Assembly: GCF_900176255.2 (NCBI RefSeq)
Contig: NZ_FXEG02000003.1
Location: 992,001 to 1,056,000, forward strand
Source: Mycobacterium ahvazicum
GTDB taxonomy: Bacteria > Actinomycetota > Actinomycetes > Mycobacteriales > Mycobacteriaceae
Length of the DNA stretch: 64,000 bases
Direction of reading: 5' to 3'
Every line of letters starts with the position of its first letter. The stretch's first letter is position 1. The notes beneath the pieces are model-generated. The model was not told the origin of the DNA and made no database searches. It saw only the letters and a list, made by a program, of their open reading frames with translations. A program made the translations under genes and the position numbers. Shown piece after piece: positions 50,569 to 59,757 of the stretch.

Positions 50569-50675
50569 CGATCACCCCGAACGGCTGACCGTCATGCCGG
50601 TGGCCACCGACTCGAAGACCTGCGTAACGAGGTCGTTTACTCCCGGCTGGCGCGCCGAGTACCGCGACGACTCCC

Positions 50676-51977
50676 CTACTGCGGCAGCACCTCGCCGTGC
50701 GTCTCGGGCGCCAGCGGAATGATCAGGAGCCCAACCACGAATACGATCGCCGTCAACGCAACCGGCAAGCCCAGGGTGTGCGTGTGCAGTACCGCGGCGC
50801 CGAGCACGAAGTTCACGCCGGCCCCGACGAAACGGCCGAATGACGTGCAGAATGCGAATGCCGTTGCGCGCACCCGTGTCTCGAACTGCTCGGGCAGCCA
50901 GAGACTGAACAGCGCGAAGTTACCGCCGAAGAAGCCCAGCACGAACAGCCACCCGATAAACGGCCCGAGGCCGTTGGGCAGATAAAACGCCCAGCCGAAG
51001 CTGCCGGTGATCGCGACCGCCATTCCGGCAAAATAGAACGCGGCCGTCTTCCTGCGTCCGACGCGCTCCGCGATCAGGGGCAAGACAAGACAGCCCAGGA
51101 TGGTTCCGATCGACAACAGGCCCGTCGCCCACGACGCGGTCTTGGTCGCGTCGCTCTTGCCCAGACCGGCATGCTGCGCGAGCTGAATCACGGCCGTCGG
51201 TTCGTACACCGTGCCCGCCCATAAGCCCACGATCGCAATCGTTAGCAGCGCGCACGCCACCCAGGTGCGGCGCCGGTAACGGGCGCCGAGAATTTCGCGC
51301 AACGGGTTGACGCGCACCGGGCTGCCGGCGTCGGCCCGCTGCCACTTCTCGGTCTCCTTGACTCGCGTCAGGATCAGGATGGCGATCACGACCGGCAATG
51401 CACCGGTCAGAAACATTGCGCGCCAACCAAACTGGACGCCGACGGTGTAGTTGAGCGCTGCGGCCAGGAAGAAGCCGGCGTAGTAACCGGTCTGCAAATA
51501 GCCAGCGCCCATTTTGCGTCGATCCTCGGGCCACGCCTCGGCCACATAAGTCCCGGCAAGCGCCCATTCGCCGCCGATCCCGACCCCCGCGATGAATCGG
51601 AAGGTGGCAAGCTCCCAGACGTTTTGCGCCATGGCGGAAAGCCCGGTGAAGATTGCGAAGGTGAAGATCGTCGCCGCGAGCACCTTGGCTCGCCCGAAGC
51701 GGTCGGCGATCGGCCCCCAGACGAAGGACAGACCCCAGCCGACCAGGAACAGGGCGAACAAAATCGAGCCCACCAGCCCGACATTGGCCGGAGTCGCGGC
51801 AATGCCCGAGCGCGGCAACAACTCAGTCAACGCGGGCGTCAACACCAGCGCGTAGATGAACGAATCCATCCCGTCGAGCGTCCAACCGGTCCATGCCCCC
51901 CAAAAGCCCACGATCTGTGAGCGGTTGAGCGGGGTGCGACGGCGCGCGCGCACTACCTGTTCTGTCGTTGAACTCAT
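50676..51977 (-). CDS. MFS transporter (metabolite/H+ symporter type)
   Basis: A 433-residue protein with 12 membrane helices. GAWTGWTLDGMDSFIYALVLT, the loop ADRFGRAKVLAATI after helix 2, GVGIGGEWALAGTYVAE in helix 4-5 and the second half with AERVGRRKTA are typical of the SHS/ShiA-type sugar or aromatic acid:H+ symporters. The ATG at 51977 is preceded by GAGAGGG; the longer in-frame extension is not credible. It is divergent from the DUF3556 gene. It may import an aromatic or dicarboxylic acid. Confidence 0.88.
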   Translation of the reverse strand: MSSTTEQVVRARRRTPLNRSQIVGFWGAWTGWTLDGMDSFIYALVLTPALTELLPRSGIAATPANVGLVGSILFALFLVGWGLSFVWGPIADRFGRAKVLAATIFTFAIFTGLSAMAQNVWELATFRFIAGVGIGGEWALAGTYVAEAWPEDRRKMGAGYLQTGYYAGFFLAAALNYTVGVQFGWRAMFLTGALPVVIAILILTRVKETEKWQRADAGSPVRVNPLREILGARYRRRTWVACALLTIAIVGLWAGTVYEPTAVIQLAQHAGLGKSDATKTASWATGLLSIGTILGCLVLPLIAERVGRRKTAAFYFAGMAVAITGSFGWAFYLPNGLGPFIGWLFVLGFFGGNFALFSLWLPEQFETRVRATAFAFCTSFGRFVGAGVNFVLGAAVLHTHTLGLPVALTAIVFVVGLLIIPLAPETHGEVLPQ

Positions 51978-52273
51978 GTCGCCCTCTCGCTGAAAACCAT
52001 CGGCCGAACGGCCATCGCGTGAGTACGCAAAAGTGGCGTTGCTGAATTCGCTTTGGCATTGCGCGATTTCGTGCGCGGTTGCGATGGCAATCGTGTCACG
52101 ACAGCCTATTTCGCAGCGACGTGCCAGCGAAGACGCACGGCAAGCTCGACCCCAGAAGGCAATGGGTGTTGTCGTTCGCCAATCGAGTTTCGATCGAGGC
52201 ATCCACGACCAAATCGCGTGGTGGCGCTACATTGAGTAATCGCCTACCAGGTTCAACGCGGAACGGGGCCATC
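51978..52273. other. Divergent intergenic region (MFS and DUF3556 genes)
   Basis: This 296-bp gap has a -10-like TACATT at about 52228-52233 for the DUF3556 gene. I see no strong palindrome. Open frames through it are in-frame extensions of the two flanking genes without codon character. Confidence 0.35.
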
Positions 52274-54037
52274 ATGGGATTCATCACGCCGGACCTTCCC
52301 GACGTCGACCACGACACCTGGCCCACGCTGCCTCGGTCCGCGCGGATGCAAGTGGTGACCCGGCACTGGGTGGAACACGGCTTCGGCACGCCGTCGGCGA
52401 TCTATCTGCTGTATGTGCTGAAAATGGCCGCCTATGCCGGCGGAGCCGCGGCGGTCATCGCGTTGACCCCGGGGCTGGGCGGCCTCGATCGCATCGAGCA
52501 GTGGTGGACCCAACCGATCGTGTACCAGAAGGTCGTGGTGTTCACGCTGCTGTTCGAGGTCCTCGGTCTGGGCTGTGGATCCGGGCCGCTGACAGCACGG
52601 TTCTGGCCTCCGATCGGAGGTTTCCTGTTCTGGCTGCGGCCCAAGACGATTCGCCTGCCACCCTGGCCACGCGTGATTCCCTTCACCCGCGGGGATACTC
52701 GCTCGATCGTCGACGTGGCCCTCTACGCGATCGTGCTGGGCTCCGGCATCTGGGCACTGCTCTCGCCGGGCCGTGGCGGCCCGGTCACCGCGGCCGGCGA
52801 CGTCGGCCTGCTCGACCCGATGTTGGTCGTGCCGGCGATCGTCGCCCTGGCCTTACTGGGTCTGCGTGACAAAACGGTGTTCTTGGCGGCGCGCGGCGAG
52901 CACTACTGGCTGACCCTGTTCGTGTTCTTTTTCCCCTTCACCGATCAGATCGCGGGATTCAAGATCGTCATGCTCGCGCTGTGGTGGGGAGCGGCGACCT
53001 CCAAGCTCAACCATCACTTCCCTTATGTCGTAGCGGTGATGACCAGCAACCACCCGCTATTGCGCAGCAAAATGTTCAACTGGGTCAAACACCGGCTCTA
53101 CCTGGACCCGGTCAACGACATACGTCCCTCCTGGGTGCCGAAAATCATGGCGCATGTCGGCGGCACCACGGCCGAATTTCTGGTGCCCCTGGTGCTGGTC
53201 TTCTTCGCCGACGGCCACCGCTGGGCCTGGTTCCTGATCGCCTTCATGGTGATCTTTCACCTCAACATCATTTCCAACCTCCCGATGGGAGTTCCGTTGG
53301 AGTGGAATGTATTCCTGATCTTCTCGCTGTTCTATTTGTTCGGGCACTACAACGCAATTCACGCCACCGACCTTCAGTCACCGCTGTTGCTGGCCATCCT
53401 CGTCGTCGCCCTGGCCGTCGTTCCAATTCTGGGAAACATTTTCCCTCAGCAATTTTCGTTCCTACCCGCGATGCGCTACTACGCCGGCAACTGGGCGACC
53501 AGCGTCTGGTGCTTCCGCGCCGGGGCCGAAGAGAAGATCGAAGCCAACGTCGTGAAAAGCTCTGCGCTCACGGCCAAGCAACTGGCCAGGCTGTACGACG
53601 AGGCGACCGCCGAGATCACCATCGACAAGGCCGGCGCGTTCCGGTCGATGCACACTCATGGTCGCGCACTCAACGGGTTGCTGCCCCGCGCCGTCGACAA
53701 CGAAGCCGACTACCGGATGCGCGAGGGTGAAGTCGTCGCCGGTCCGCTGGTCGGCTGGAACTTCGGCGAAGGCCACCTGCACAACGAGCAATTGTTAGAG
53801 GCCCTGCAGCGGCGCTGTCAGTTCGAGGAGGGCGATGTGCGGGTGGTCATTCTGGAGGGCCAGCCCATTCAGACGCAACGACAGTGCTACCGGATCGCGG
53901 ACGCCAAACTCGGGGTGATCGAGGAAGGCTACGTCACCGTCGCGGACATGCTGGCGCGTCAGCCGTGGCCCGAGCCGGGTGACGAGTTCCCCGTGCACCT
54001 GACGCGCGCGGATAAGCGGTTATCCGCCGCCGACTAG
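52274..54037 (+). CDS. DUF3556 membrane protein
   Basis: A 587-residue protein. The N-terminal 25 residues are cytosolic; at least ten membrane helices run to about residue 400 (for example FTLLFEVLGLGCGSG, LFVFFFPFTDQIAGFKIVMLAL and ILVVALAVVPILGNI). A soluble C-terminal domain of about 180 residues then contains HTHGRALNGLLPRAV, VGWNFGEGHLHNEQL and RRCQFEEGDVRVVILEGQPI. This is DUF3556, largely restricted to actinobacteria, function unknown. The His-rich loop GEGHLHNEQ may bind metal. The last 4 bp overlap the convergent small gene. Confidence 0.82.
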   Translation: MGFITPDLPDVDHDTWPTLPRSARMQVVTRHWVEHGFGTPSAIYLLYVLKMAAYAGGAAAVIALTPGLGGLDRIEQWWTQPIVYQKVVVFTLLFEVLGLGCGSGPLTARFWPPIGGFLFWLRPKTIRLPPWPRVIPFTRGDTRSIVDVALYAIVLGSGIWALLSPGRGGPVTAAGDVGLLDPMLVVPAIVALALLGLRDKTVFLAARGEHYWLTLFVFFFPFTDQIAGFKIVMLALWWGAATSKLNHHFPYVVAVMTSNHPLLRSKMFNWVKHRLYLDPVNDIRPSWVPKIMAHVGGTTAEFLVPLVLVFFADGHRWAWFLIAFMVIFHLNIISNLPMGVPLEWNVFLIFSLFYLFGHYNAIHATDLQSPLLLAILVVALAVVPILGNIFPQQFSFLPAMRYYAGNWATSVWCFRAGAEEKIEANVVKSSALTAKQLARLYDEATAEITIDKAGAFRSMHTHGRALNGLLPRAVDNEADYRMREGEVVAGPLVGWNFGEGHLHNEQLLEALQRRCQFEEGDVRVVILEGQPIQTQRQCYRIADAKLGVIEEGYVTVADMLARQPWPEPGDEFPVHLTRADKRLSAAD

Positions 54038-54273
54038 CTACACCTGGGCGCCGGCGTACGCCGTTTGCCTGGACGACGGCTCGCCGGGGCGGTGAAACCC
54101 CCGGTGTCGTCGAACAACGCCCACGACCCGTGGTCGTCGACTTCCATTCGCCAACCCAGCTCGCAACGGCCCGCGATGGTGTCCATAAACCATGCGTGCG
54201 CATCCTCTGCGCTGTCGAAATTCTTTGCCGCGACTATCTCGCCGTGTGGGTCGATAGCTCGAAACGTGGGCAT
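54034..54273 (-). CDS. Small hypothetical protein
   Basis: A 79-residue protein: an N-terminal strand TFRAIDPHGEIVAAKNFDS, a helix AEDAHAWFMDTIAGRC, then a strand ELGWRMEVDDHGSWALFDDTGG and a basic tail (RRPGKRRTP). This looks like a compact alpha/beta domain. It is convergent with DUF3556, sharing CTAG for both stops. Real gene is likely from the domain-like content, but I do not recognise it. Confidence 0.55.
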   Translation of the reverse strand: MPTFRAIDPHGEIVAAKNFDSAEDAHAWFMDTIAGRCELGWRMEVDDHGSWALFDDTGGFTAPASRRPGKRRTPAPRCS

Positions 54274-54345
54274 GCGATGTGTTTATCCCCTCCGGACGAG
54301 TTTCAATCGCACGCAATTTCGACCGACGGAGATCGTGTTGCCTGC

Positions 54346-56283
54346 TTACAGGGTGCGAGTCAACTGATTCGCCAGTAATTGGGCGAATCTGGCCGGATCT
54401 TCGAGGGCACCGCCCTCGGCCAATAGCGCCGTTCCGTACAACAATTCCGCGGTCTCGGCGACCGTCGGATCGTCGGCGCGCTCCTGGTGAGCCTTGCGCA
54501 ATCCGGTGATCAGCGGATGGTCCGGATTGAGCTCCAGGATCCGCTTCCCGATCGGGATGTTCTGCCCGGATGCCTGATAGATGCGCGCGAGCGCGGGACT
54601 TATCCCGAAAGCGTCGGTGATCAGGCACGCCGGCGATTCGGTCAGGCGGGTGGACAGCCTGACCTCCTTGACGTGCTCGGTCAAAGTCTCTTTCAACCAG
54701 GTCAGCAGGTCGGCGAATTCCTTCTCCCGCTCCTCACGTTCGGCGTCGCTCGACTCCTCGTCGGAATCCAGGTCCACCTCGCCCTTGGCCACCGACTGCA
54801 GCGGTTTGCCGTCGAATTCGGTCACGGTGCCCACCCAGACCTCGTCGACGGGGTCGGTGAGGATTAGGACTTCGTAGCCCTTGGCCTTGAATGCTTCCAG
54901 ATGCGGCGACTTCAGGATTTGCTGCCGCGTCTCGCCGGTGGCGTAGAAGATCTGCTCTTGCCCGTCCTTCATGCGCTCGACGTACTCGGCCAGCGTGGTG
55001 GCGTCCTCCTCGCTGTGCGTCGACGCGAAGGAGGCGATTTGCAGCAAGGTGTCCTGGTTGTCGGCGTCGGACAGCAGGCCCTCTTTGAGAACCCGGCCGA
55101 ACTGGGTCCAGAAGGTCCGATAGTCCTCTGGCCGCTCGGACTGCAAGTCCTTGATCGTGGACAGGACCTTCTTGGTCAGCCGGCGACGGATCGCGTTGAT
55201 CTGCCGATCCTGTTGCAGGATTTCGCGAGAAACGTTGAGCGACAAGTCTTGTGCGTCGACCACGCCCTTGATGAACCGCAGGTATTCCGGCATCAGCTGG
55301 TCGCAGTCGCCCATGATGAACACCCGCTTGACATACAGCTGGACGCCGATTTGGGCGTCCCGGTTGAAAAGGTCGAACGGCGCGTGCGAGGGAATGAAGA
55401 GCAAGGCCTGGTACTCGAAAGTGCCCTCGGCCTTCATCACGATGACCTCGAGCGGGTCGTCCCAGGCGTGCGCTATGTGCTTGTAGAACTCCTTGTATTC
55501 CTCGTCGGACACCTCGTCCTTCGGCCTGGCCCACAGTGCCTTCATCGAGTTCAAGGTCTCGGTCTCGATGGTGACGACCTCGTCGCCGCCCTCTTCCCCT
55601 TCTTCTTGAGAGGGGGGAGTACGTCGCTCGACCTCCATTCGGATGGGCCACGCGATGAAGTCGGAGTACTGCTTGACGAGACTCCGCAGCTTCCACTCCG
55701 AGGTGTAGTCGTGCAGCTCGTCTTCGGTGTCTTCCGGTTTGAGGTGCAGGGTGACGGCCGTGCCCTGGGGGGCGTCTGCCACGGATTCGATCGTGTAGGT
55801 GCCCTCGCCGGTCGACTCCCACCTGGTGGCGTCGCTCTCGCCCGCCTTACGCGTCAGCAACTCGACCTTGTCGGCCACCATGAACGACGAATAGAAGCCG
55901 ATACCGAACTGACCGATCAGCTCTTCCGATGCGGCCTCGTTCTTGGCTTCTCGCAGCTGCTGGCGCAGCTCGGCGGTGCCCGATTTGGCCAGCGTGCCGA
56001 TCAGGCCGATGACCTCGTCGCGCGTCATGCCGATGCCGTTGTCACGGATGGTCAGGGTGCGCGCGGCCTTGTCCACGTCGATCTCGATGTGCAGGTCGGA
56101 CGTGTCGACGTCGAGGTCTTTGTTCCGGTACGCCTCCAGCCGAAGCTTGTCCAGCGCGTCCGAGGCGTTCGAGATCAACTCGCGCAGAAACGAGTCCTTG
56201 TTGGAGTAGACCGAGTGGACCATCAGATCGAGTAGCTGGCGCGCCTCGGCCTGGAATTCCAATTGCTCAACACCGGCATTCAT
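54346..56283 (-). CDS. htpG: Molecular chaperone HtpG (Hsp90)
   Basis: A 645-residue Hsp90 of normal length. The GHKL ATPase domain starts EFQAEARQLLDLMVHSVYSN and holds LRELISNASDA, IRDNGIGMTRDE, and FGIGFYSSF. The middle domain has the catalytic Arg region with KRVFIMGD, GVVDAQDLSLNVSRE, and the C-terminal dimer domain ends in LANQLTRTL. An acidic insert (EEGEEGGDEVVTIE) sits in the middle domain. ATP-dependent chaperone. The ATG at 56283 matches the family start; upstream extension is spurious. It corresponds to what I recall as Rv2299c. Confidence 0.97.
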   Translation of the reverse strand: MNAGVEQLEFQAEARQLLDLMVHSVYSNKDSFLRELISNASDALDKLRLEAYRNKDLDVDTSDLHIEIDVDKAARTLTIRDNGIGMTRDEVIGLIGTLAKSGTAELRQQLREAKNEAASEELIGQFGIGFYSSFMVADKVELLTRKAGESDATRWESTGEGTYTIESVADAPQGTAVTLHLKPEDTEDELHDYTSEWKLRSLVKQYSDFIAWPIRMEVERRTPPSQEEGEEGGDEVVTIETETLNSMKALWARPKDEVSDEEYKEFYKHIAHAWDDPLEVIVMKAEGTFEYQALLFIPSHAPFDLFNRDAQIGVQLYVKRVFIMGDCDQLMPEYLRFIKGVVDAQDLSLNVSREILQQDRQINAIRRRLTKKVLSTIKDLQSERPEDYRTFWTQFGRVLKEGLLSDADNQDTLLQIASFASTHSEEDATTLAEYVERMKDGQEQIFYATGETRQQILKSPHLEAFKAKGYEVLILTDPVDEVWVGTVTEFDGKPLQSVAKGEVDLDSDEESSDAEREEREKEFADLLTWLKETLTEHVKEVRLSTRLTESPACLITDAFGISPALARIYQASGQNIPIGKRILELNPDHPLITGLRKAHQERADDPTVAETAELLYGTALLAEGGALEDPARFAQLLANQLTRTL

Positions 56284-56377
56284 GGGATTCAAATTTACCG
56301 AGGTGGGAATCGTTACCGTGCAGGGGTCCGGCCTGCCTACCCTGAAGAGGCCAGCCCAACCGGTGAAGGGAATCCAG

Positions 56378-56998
56378 GTGTCTGTTGCACAACGCGAACG
56401 TGCCGCCCTCGTCGAGACGATGCGCAGCGTCGGACCGGATGCACCCACTCTGTGCGAAGGCTGGACGACGCGAGATCTGGCCGCCCACCTGGTGATTCGC
56501 GAATACCGTCCGGACGCCGCACCCGGCATCCTGATCCCGTTCTTCGCCGGCCACACCGAGAAGGTGCAAAATGACGTGGCCGGGCGGACCGAGTGGGACA
56601 CGCTGCTGGACAAGGTCGCGTCCGGTCCGCCGGCCTACTCGCCGCTGAAGTTGCTCGACCCGGTGGCCAACGTTGGAGAGATGTTCATCCACCACGAGGA
56701 CGTGCGCCGCGCGCAGCCGAACTGGGCACCGCGTGTCCTGGAGCCCGCCCTGGTCAAACGCCTGCGCCGCACGCTGCCGTTGATGGCCCGGATGACGCTG
56801 GCGAAAGTTCCGGCCCGGGTCGCGTTGCGCACCCCGGAGGGCAAGACGGTGCTGATAGCCGGCAGTGGCCCGGCCGTCACGGTGACCGGTGCGCCCGAGG
56901 AGCTGCTGCTGTTCTCGGTCGGGCGCGAGGCCCGCGTCGAATTCGACGGCGATGCGTCCGTTGCGCAGACCGTCCGCGATGCGCCTAAGGGTTTGTAG
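56378..56998 (+). CDS. TIGR03085-family protein (metal-binding, DinB-like)
   Basis: A 206-residue protein starting MSVAQRERAALVETM, the family's normal opening. It has LCEGWTTRDLAAHLVIREYRP (His), FIHHEDVRRAQ, and a C-terminal alpha/beta part with VTVTGAPEELLLFSVGREA. A GTG at 56378 with AAGGGAATCCAG upstream is chosen; the longer frame from 56282 would overlap the htpG start and lacks family similarity. It is the better-conserved paralogue of 13194-13838. Function unknown. Divergent from htpG. Confidence 0.85.
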   Translation: MSVAQRERAALVETMRSVGPDAPTLCEGWTTRDLAAHLVIREYRPDAAPGILIPFFAGHTEKVQNDVAGRTEWDTLLDKVASGPPAYSPLKLLDPVANVGEMFIHHEDVRRAQPNWAPRVLEPALVKRLRRTLPLMARMTLAKVPARVALRTPEGKTVLIAGSGPAVTVTGAPEELLLFSVGREARVEFDGDASVAQTVRDAPKGL

Positions 56999-57044
56999 GC
57001 TCGCGCCGTGTTCCAGCGTGCCGCCCCAAGGCCTCGGCCCACGA

Positions 57045-58595
57045 TTACGGACGGCCGAAGGCCTCGCGCAAGTCCTTCTTGATGACTTTGCCGAATTGGT
57101 TGCGCGGCAAGGTGTCAACGATGACGAGGCGTTCGGGATGCTTGTAGCGGCCTAGCCCTAGCGAACGGCAGTGCTGCACCAGGGATTCCAACGACACACC
57201 ATCGGCGGACGTGGGCACCACGACGGCGCACACCCGCTCCCCCGCGCTGTAATCGGGGACTCCGATGACGGCGACATCGGCGACGGCGGGATGGGTGGCT
57301 AGCACGTTTTCAATCTCGAGGGCCGAGATGTTCTCCGCATTGCGGATGATCGCGTCCTTGATTCGGCCGGTAACACGGACATTGCCGTCAGCGTCGATCA
57401 ACCCGAGATCGCCGGTGCGCAACCAGCCGTCGCGGTCGAATGCGTCGGCGTCCAGTGCGGCGTCTGCGTAACCGAGGAAGCATTGCGGCCCCTTGAGTCG
57501 CAGCTCCCCTTCCTGTCCCGCGGGCAGTTCGTTCTCGCCGTTGTCGACGACGCGCACGCTAACCCCCGGTACCGGTGCGCCGACGGTGTAATCGAGGACC
57601 TCGGGCGCGGCGCCGAGCGGTGGTGAGGTCGCCACCGGAAACTCGGTCATTCCCCAGGCGTTGGCGATTCCGGCCACGCCGAAGGTCTCGCGGACCTGTC
57701 GCCCCAGTTCGGCGGTGATCGGTGCACCCCCAGCGATGCAACCCCGCAATGCACCGAAGAGTGGCTTATCGCCATGGGCCCGCTGCGCTTCCAGGAAAGC
57801 CACGAAAAACGGCGTGGCGGTGCCCAGGAACGTCGGGCTGTGTGCCGCGATAGCAAGCGGTGTCGCGGCCGGATCGAATACCTCGAAGAGCGCCAGCCGC
57901 ATACCGGTCATCAGCGCGGCGGCCATCATCGCGGCCCCGCCGATGTGGGCGATCGGGAAGGCGATCGGATCCACGTCGCCGGCGGTGATACCCATCGCGC
58001 TCACCATTCCGCGCGAACCGGCGATCACGGTGCTGTCAGTATGACGAATTCCCTTGGGCGCCGCCGTAGTTCCCGATGAGTAGTAGATCCACTGGTTGTC
58101 GCCACCGGGCGCCGTCGTGAGCGCATGGGCGTCGGCACAGGGCAACCGCAGCTCACCGGCCCGCGGAGGCGTTGCCAGGTCTACCGCGACGACCTCGAAG
58201 CCCTGAGCCGAGGCCAGTGAACGCGCCAGCGCGCCGTGATCGTATCCCCGCCAAACTTCAGGTACCACAAGGAATTCCGTCGACAGCTGCCCAGTGATGA
58301 AGCCGACTTCACGCTCGCGCAGGATCGGGATGATCGGGTTCTGCACCGCGCCGAGTCGGGCCAGCCCGGCCATGACGACCACGGTCTCGAGTGTGGTCGG
58401 CAGCTGCCAGGACACCACGGTTCCCGCGCCAATTCCCCGTTCGGCGAACGCCGCCGCCGTCACACAAGCGGCGTCGTGCAGCTGACGAGCGGTCAGGCTG
58501 CGGCCATAGTCGTCGGCGAATAGTGCCCGATCCGGCTGACGCAGTGCGGCTTCGGCAATCAACGTCCAGTAGGTGACGTCCGTTCCGGTCGTCAT
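57045..58595 (-). CDS. AMP-dependent synthetase/ligase (acyl-CoA synthetase)
   Basis: A 516-residue adenylate-forming enzyme. The P-loop-like motif IYYSSGTTAAPKG is at about residue 173, then AWGMTEFP (aromatic/adenine motif), TGDLGLID and VTGRIKDAIIRNAENIS. The catalytic Lys is in PRNQFGKVIKKDL. The ATG overlaps the stop of the upstream thioesterase gene by one base (TGATG), so the pair is translationally coupled. It probably activates a fatty or aromatic acid as acyl-CoA. Substrate unknown. Confidence 0.9.
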   Translation of the reverse strand: MTTGTDVTYWTLIAEAALRQPDRALFADDYGRSLTARQLHDAACVTAAAFAERGIGAGTVVSWQLPTTLETVVVMAGLARLGAVQNPIIPILREREVGFITGQLSTEFLVVPEVWRGYDHGALARSLASAQGFEVVAVDLATPPRAGELRLPCADAHALTTAPGGDNQWIYYSSGTTAAPKGIRHTDSTVIAGSRGMVSAMGITAGDVDPIAFPIAHIGGAAMMAAALMTGMRLALFEVFDPAATPLAIAAHSPTFLGTATPFFVAFLEAQRAHGDKPLFGALRGCIAGGAPITAELGRQVRETFGVAGIANAWGMTEFPVATSPPLGAAPEVLDYTVGAPVPGVSVRVVDNGENELPAGQEGELRLKGPQCFLGYADAALDADAFDRDGWLRTGDLGLIDADGNVRVTGRIKDAIIRNAENISALEIENVLATHPAVADVAVIGVPDYSAGERVCAVVVPTSADGVSLESLVQHCRSLGLGRYKHPERLVIVDTLPRNQFGKVIKKDLREAFGRP

Positions 58596-59440
58596 CAGAC
58601 CGACGGCAAGTCCGAAGGTGGTCGAAATCCGGAGTGCGCTATGGACACCGACACCGCGCTGCCGATCGGACCGAGGTGGTCCAGGACAACGGCTGAACCG
58701 TTGGCCACGCCGTCGTCGCTGTAGTGGGTCAGCGCGGCCAGCCCGATATGAGGTCCTTCGGGCAGTCGGCTCAGCGTCAGCGTGTAGTCCACGTTGATGA
58801 ACTCCAGCGCCTTGGTGCCCCAGTTGGCGATCGCGGCGGTGACGTCGGCACACAGCGCGGCGCGAGCGAACGGTGTGAGCGGCTCGTCGTCGATCAACGG
58901 ACGCGTTTCATGTAGCCAGGTGTACTTCGGTCCGGTCATGTCCCACTCGGGATCGGGATTCTGCAGGTCTCCGCCCCAGCCATAGGTCCGTAGGAACAGC
59001 GTCGGCTGGTCGCCGTCAAGCTCGACGGGCAGCCGCGGCATCTGCGGGGTTTGTGACCACACCTTGCCGTCGGGCTGCGAACCCCGCCGCAGGAACAGCG
59101 CGCTCGCTCGCGCGACGGGTTCACCACGCTGGATGAGAAGCGCCTCAACCAGGCGCAATCGCCGGCGTTCGTGCTGGACCTTGGTGTGCACCTCGAACGG
59201 CTCCAGCGCAGCGGGGGCGGGCAAGTCGACCGTCAGGCGCGCAGGCTGCAAGTCCGCGTCGTCGACCGTACCGTCGAGGACCGCGGCCAGGATGCCACCG
59301 ACCACATGGCCGCTCATTGTCGGGCCCCACCCACCGCGTGCTACCGCCGTTGGCACGTAACGACTTTCGTCGCGCATGAAGTACGGCCCGGGCGTCATCG
59401 CATCGACGTCATCCGCCAGAATGTTCGGTTCGGTCACCAC
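58595..59440 (-). CDS. Acyl-CoA thioesterase-like (double hotdog) protein
   Basis: About 281 residues from GTG at 59440, which has GGAG six bases upstream. Two hotdog domains: the first with WGPTMSGHVVGGILAAVLDG and FEVHTKVQHERRRLRLVEALL, the second ending with LEFINVDYTLTLSRLPEG and VVLDHLGPIGSAVSVS. This matches TesB-like/thioesterase family proteins of mycobacteria. Longer in-frame extensions to 59554 look non-coding. Its stop overlaps the start of the acyl-CoA synthetase. Together they would control the acyl/acyl-CoA balance of one substrate. Confidence 0.82.
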   Translation of the reverse strand: MVTEPNILADDVDAMTPGPYFMRDESRYVPTAVARGGWGPTMSGHVVGGILAAVLDGTVDDADLQPARLTVDLPAPAALEPFEVHTKVQHERRRLRLVEALLIQRGEPVARASALFLRRGSQPDGKVWSQTPQMPRLPVELDGDQPTLFLRTYGWGGDLQNPDPEWDMTGPKYTWLHETRPLIDDEPLTPFARAALCADVTAAIANWGTKALEFINVDYTLTLSRLPEGPHIGLAALTHYSDDGVANGSAVVLDHLGPIGSAVSVSIAHSGFRPPSDLPSV

Positions 59441-59757
59441 GCGAATCTCCGCGCGAACAGGGCTTTCATCCAGATTCCTCCTCTGAGGTGAGCAACAGTA
59501 GATGTTACAGTTCGTTTTCCCGGGCATCGGATGCGCGGTCGCTGTTCGCATCAAAAATCAACGCGCACAGCAGTATTGACAATCACGCAAAACCGCTTGG
59601 TCCGCTGGTCAACCTGACTGGCGCCTAAGGCCGAGGGTCAGCCAAAGGCTTCGCAGGGCCCAGTCACAGCCGACGCATAGCTAACCTATCTAGCGTCGAG
59701 TGGGTTGGGGGTCAGCATTCGAATATCCACCAAATAATTTGAGTGGGGGGAATAAGT

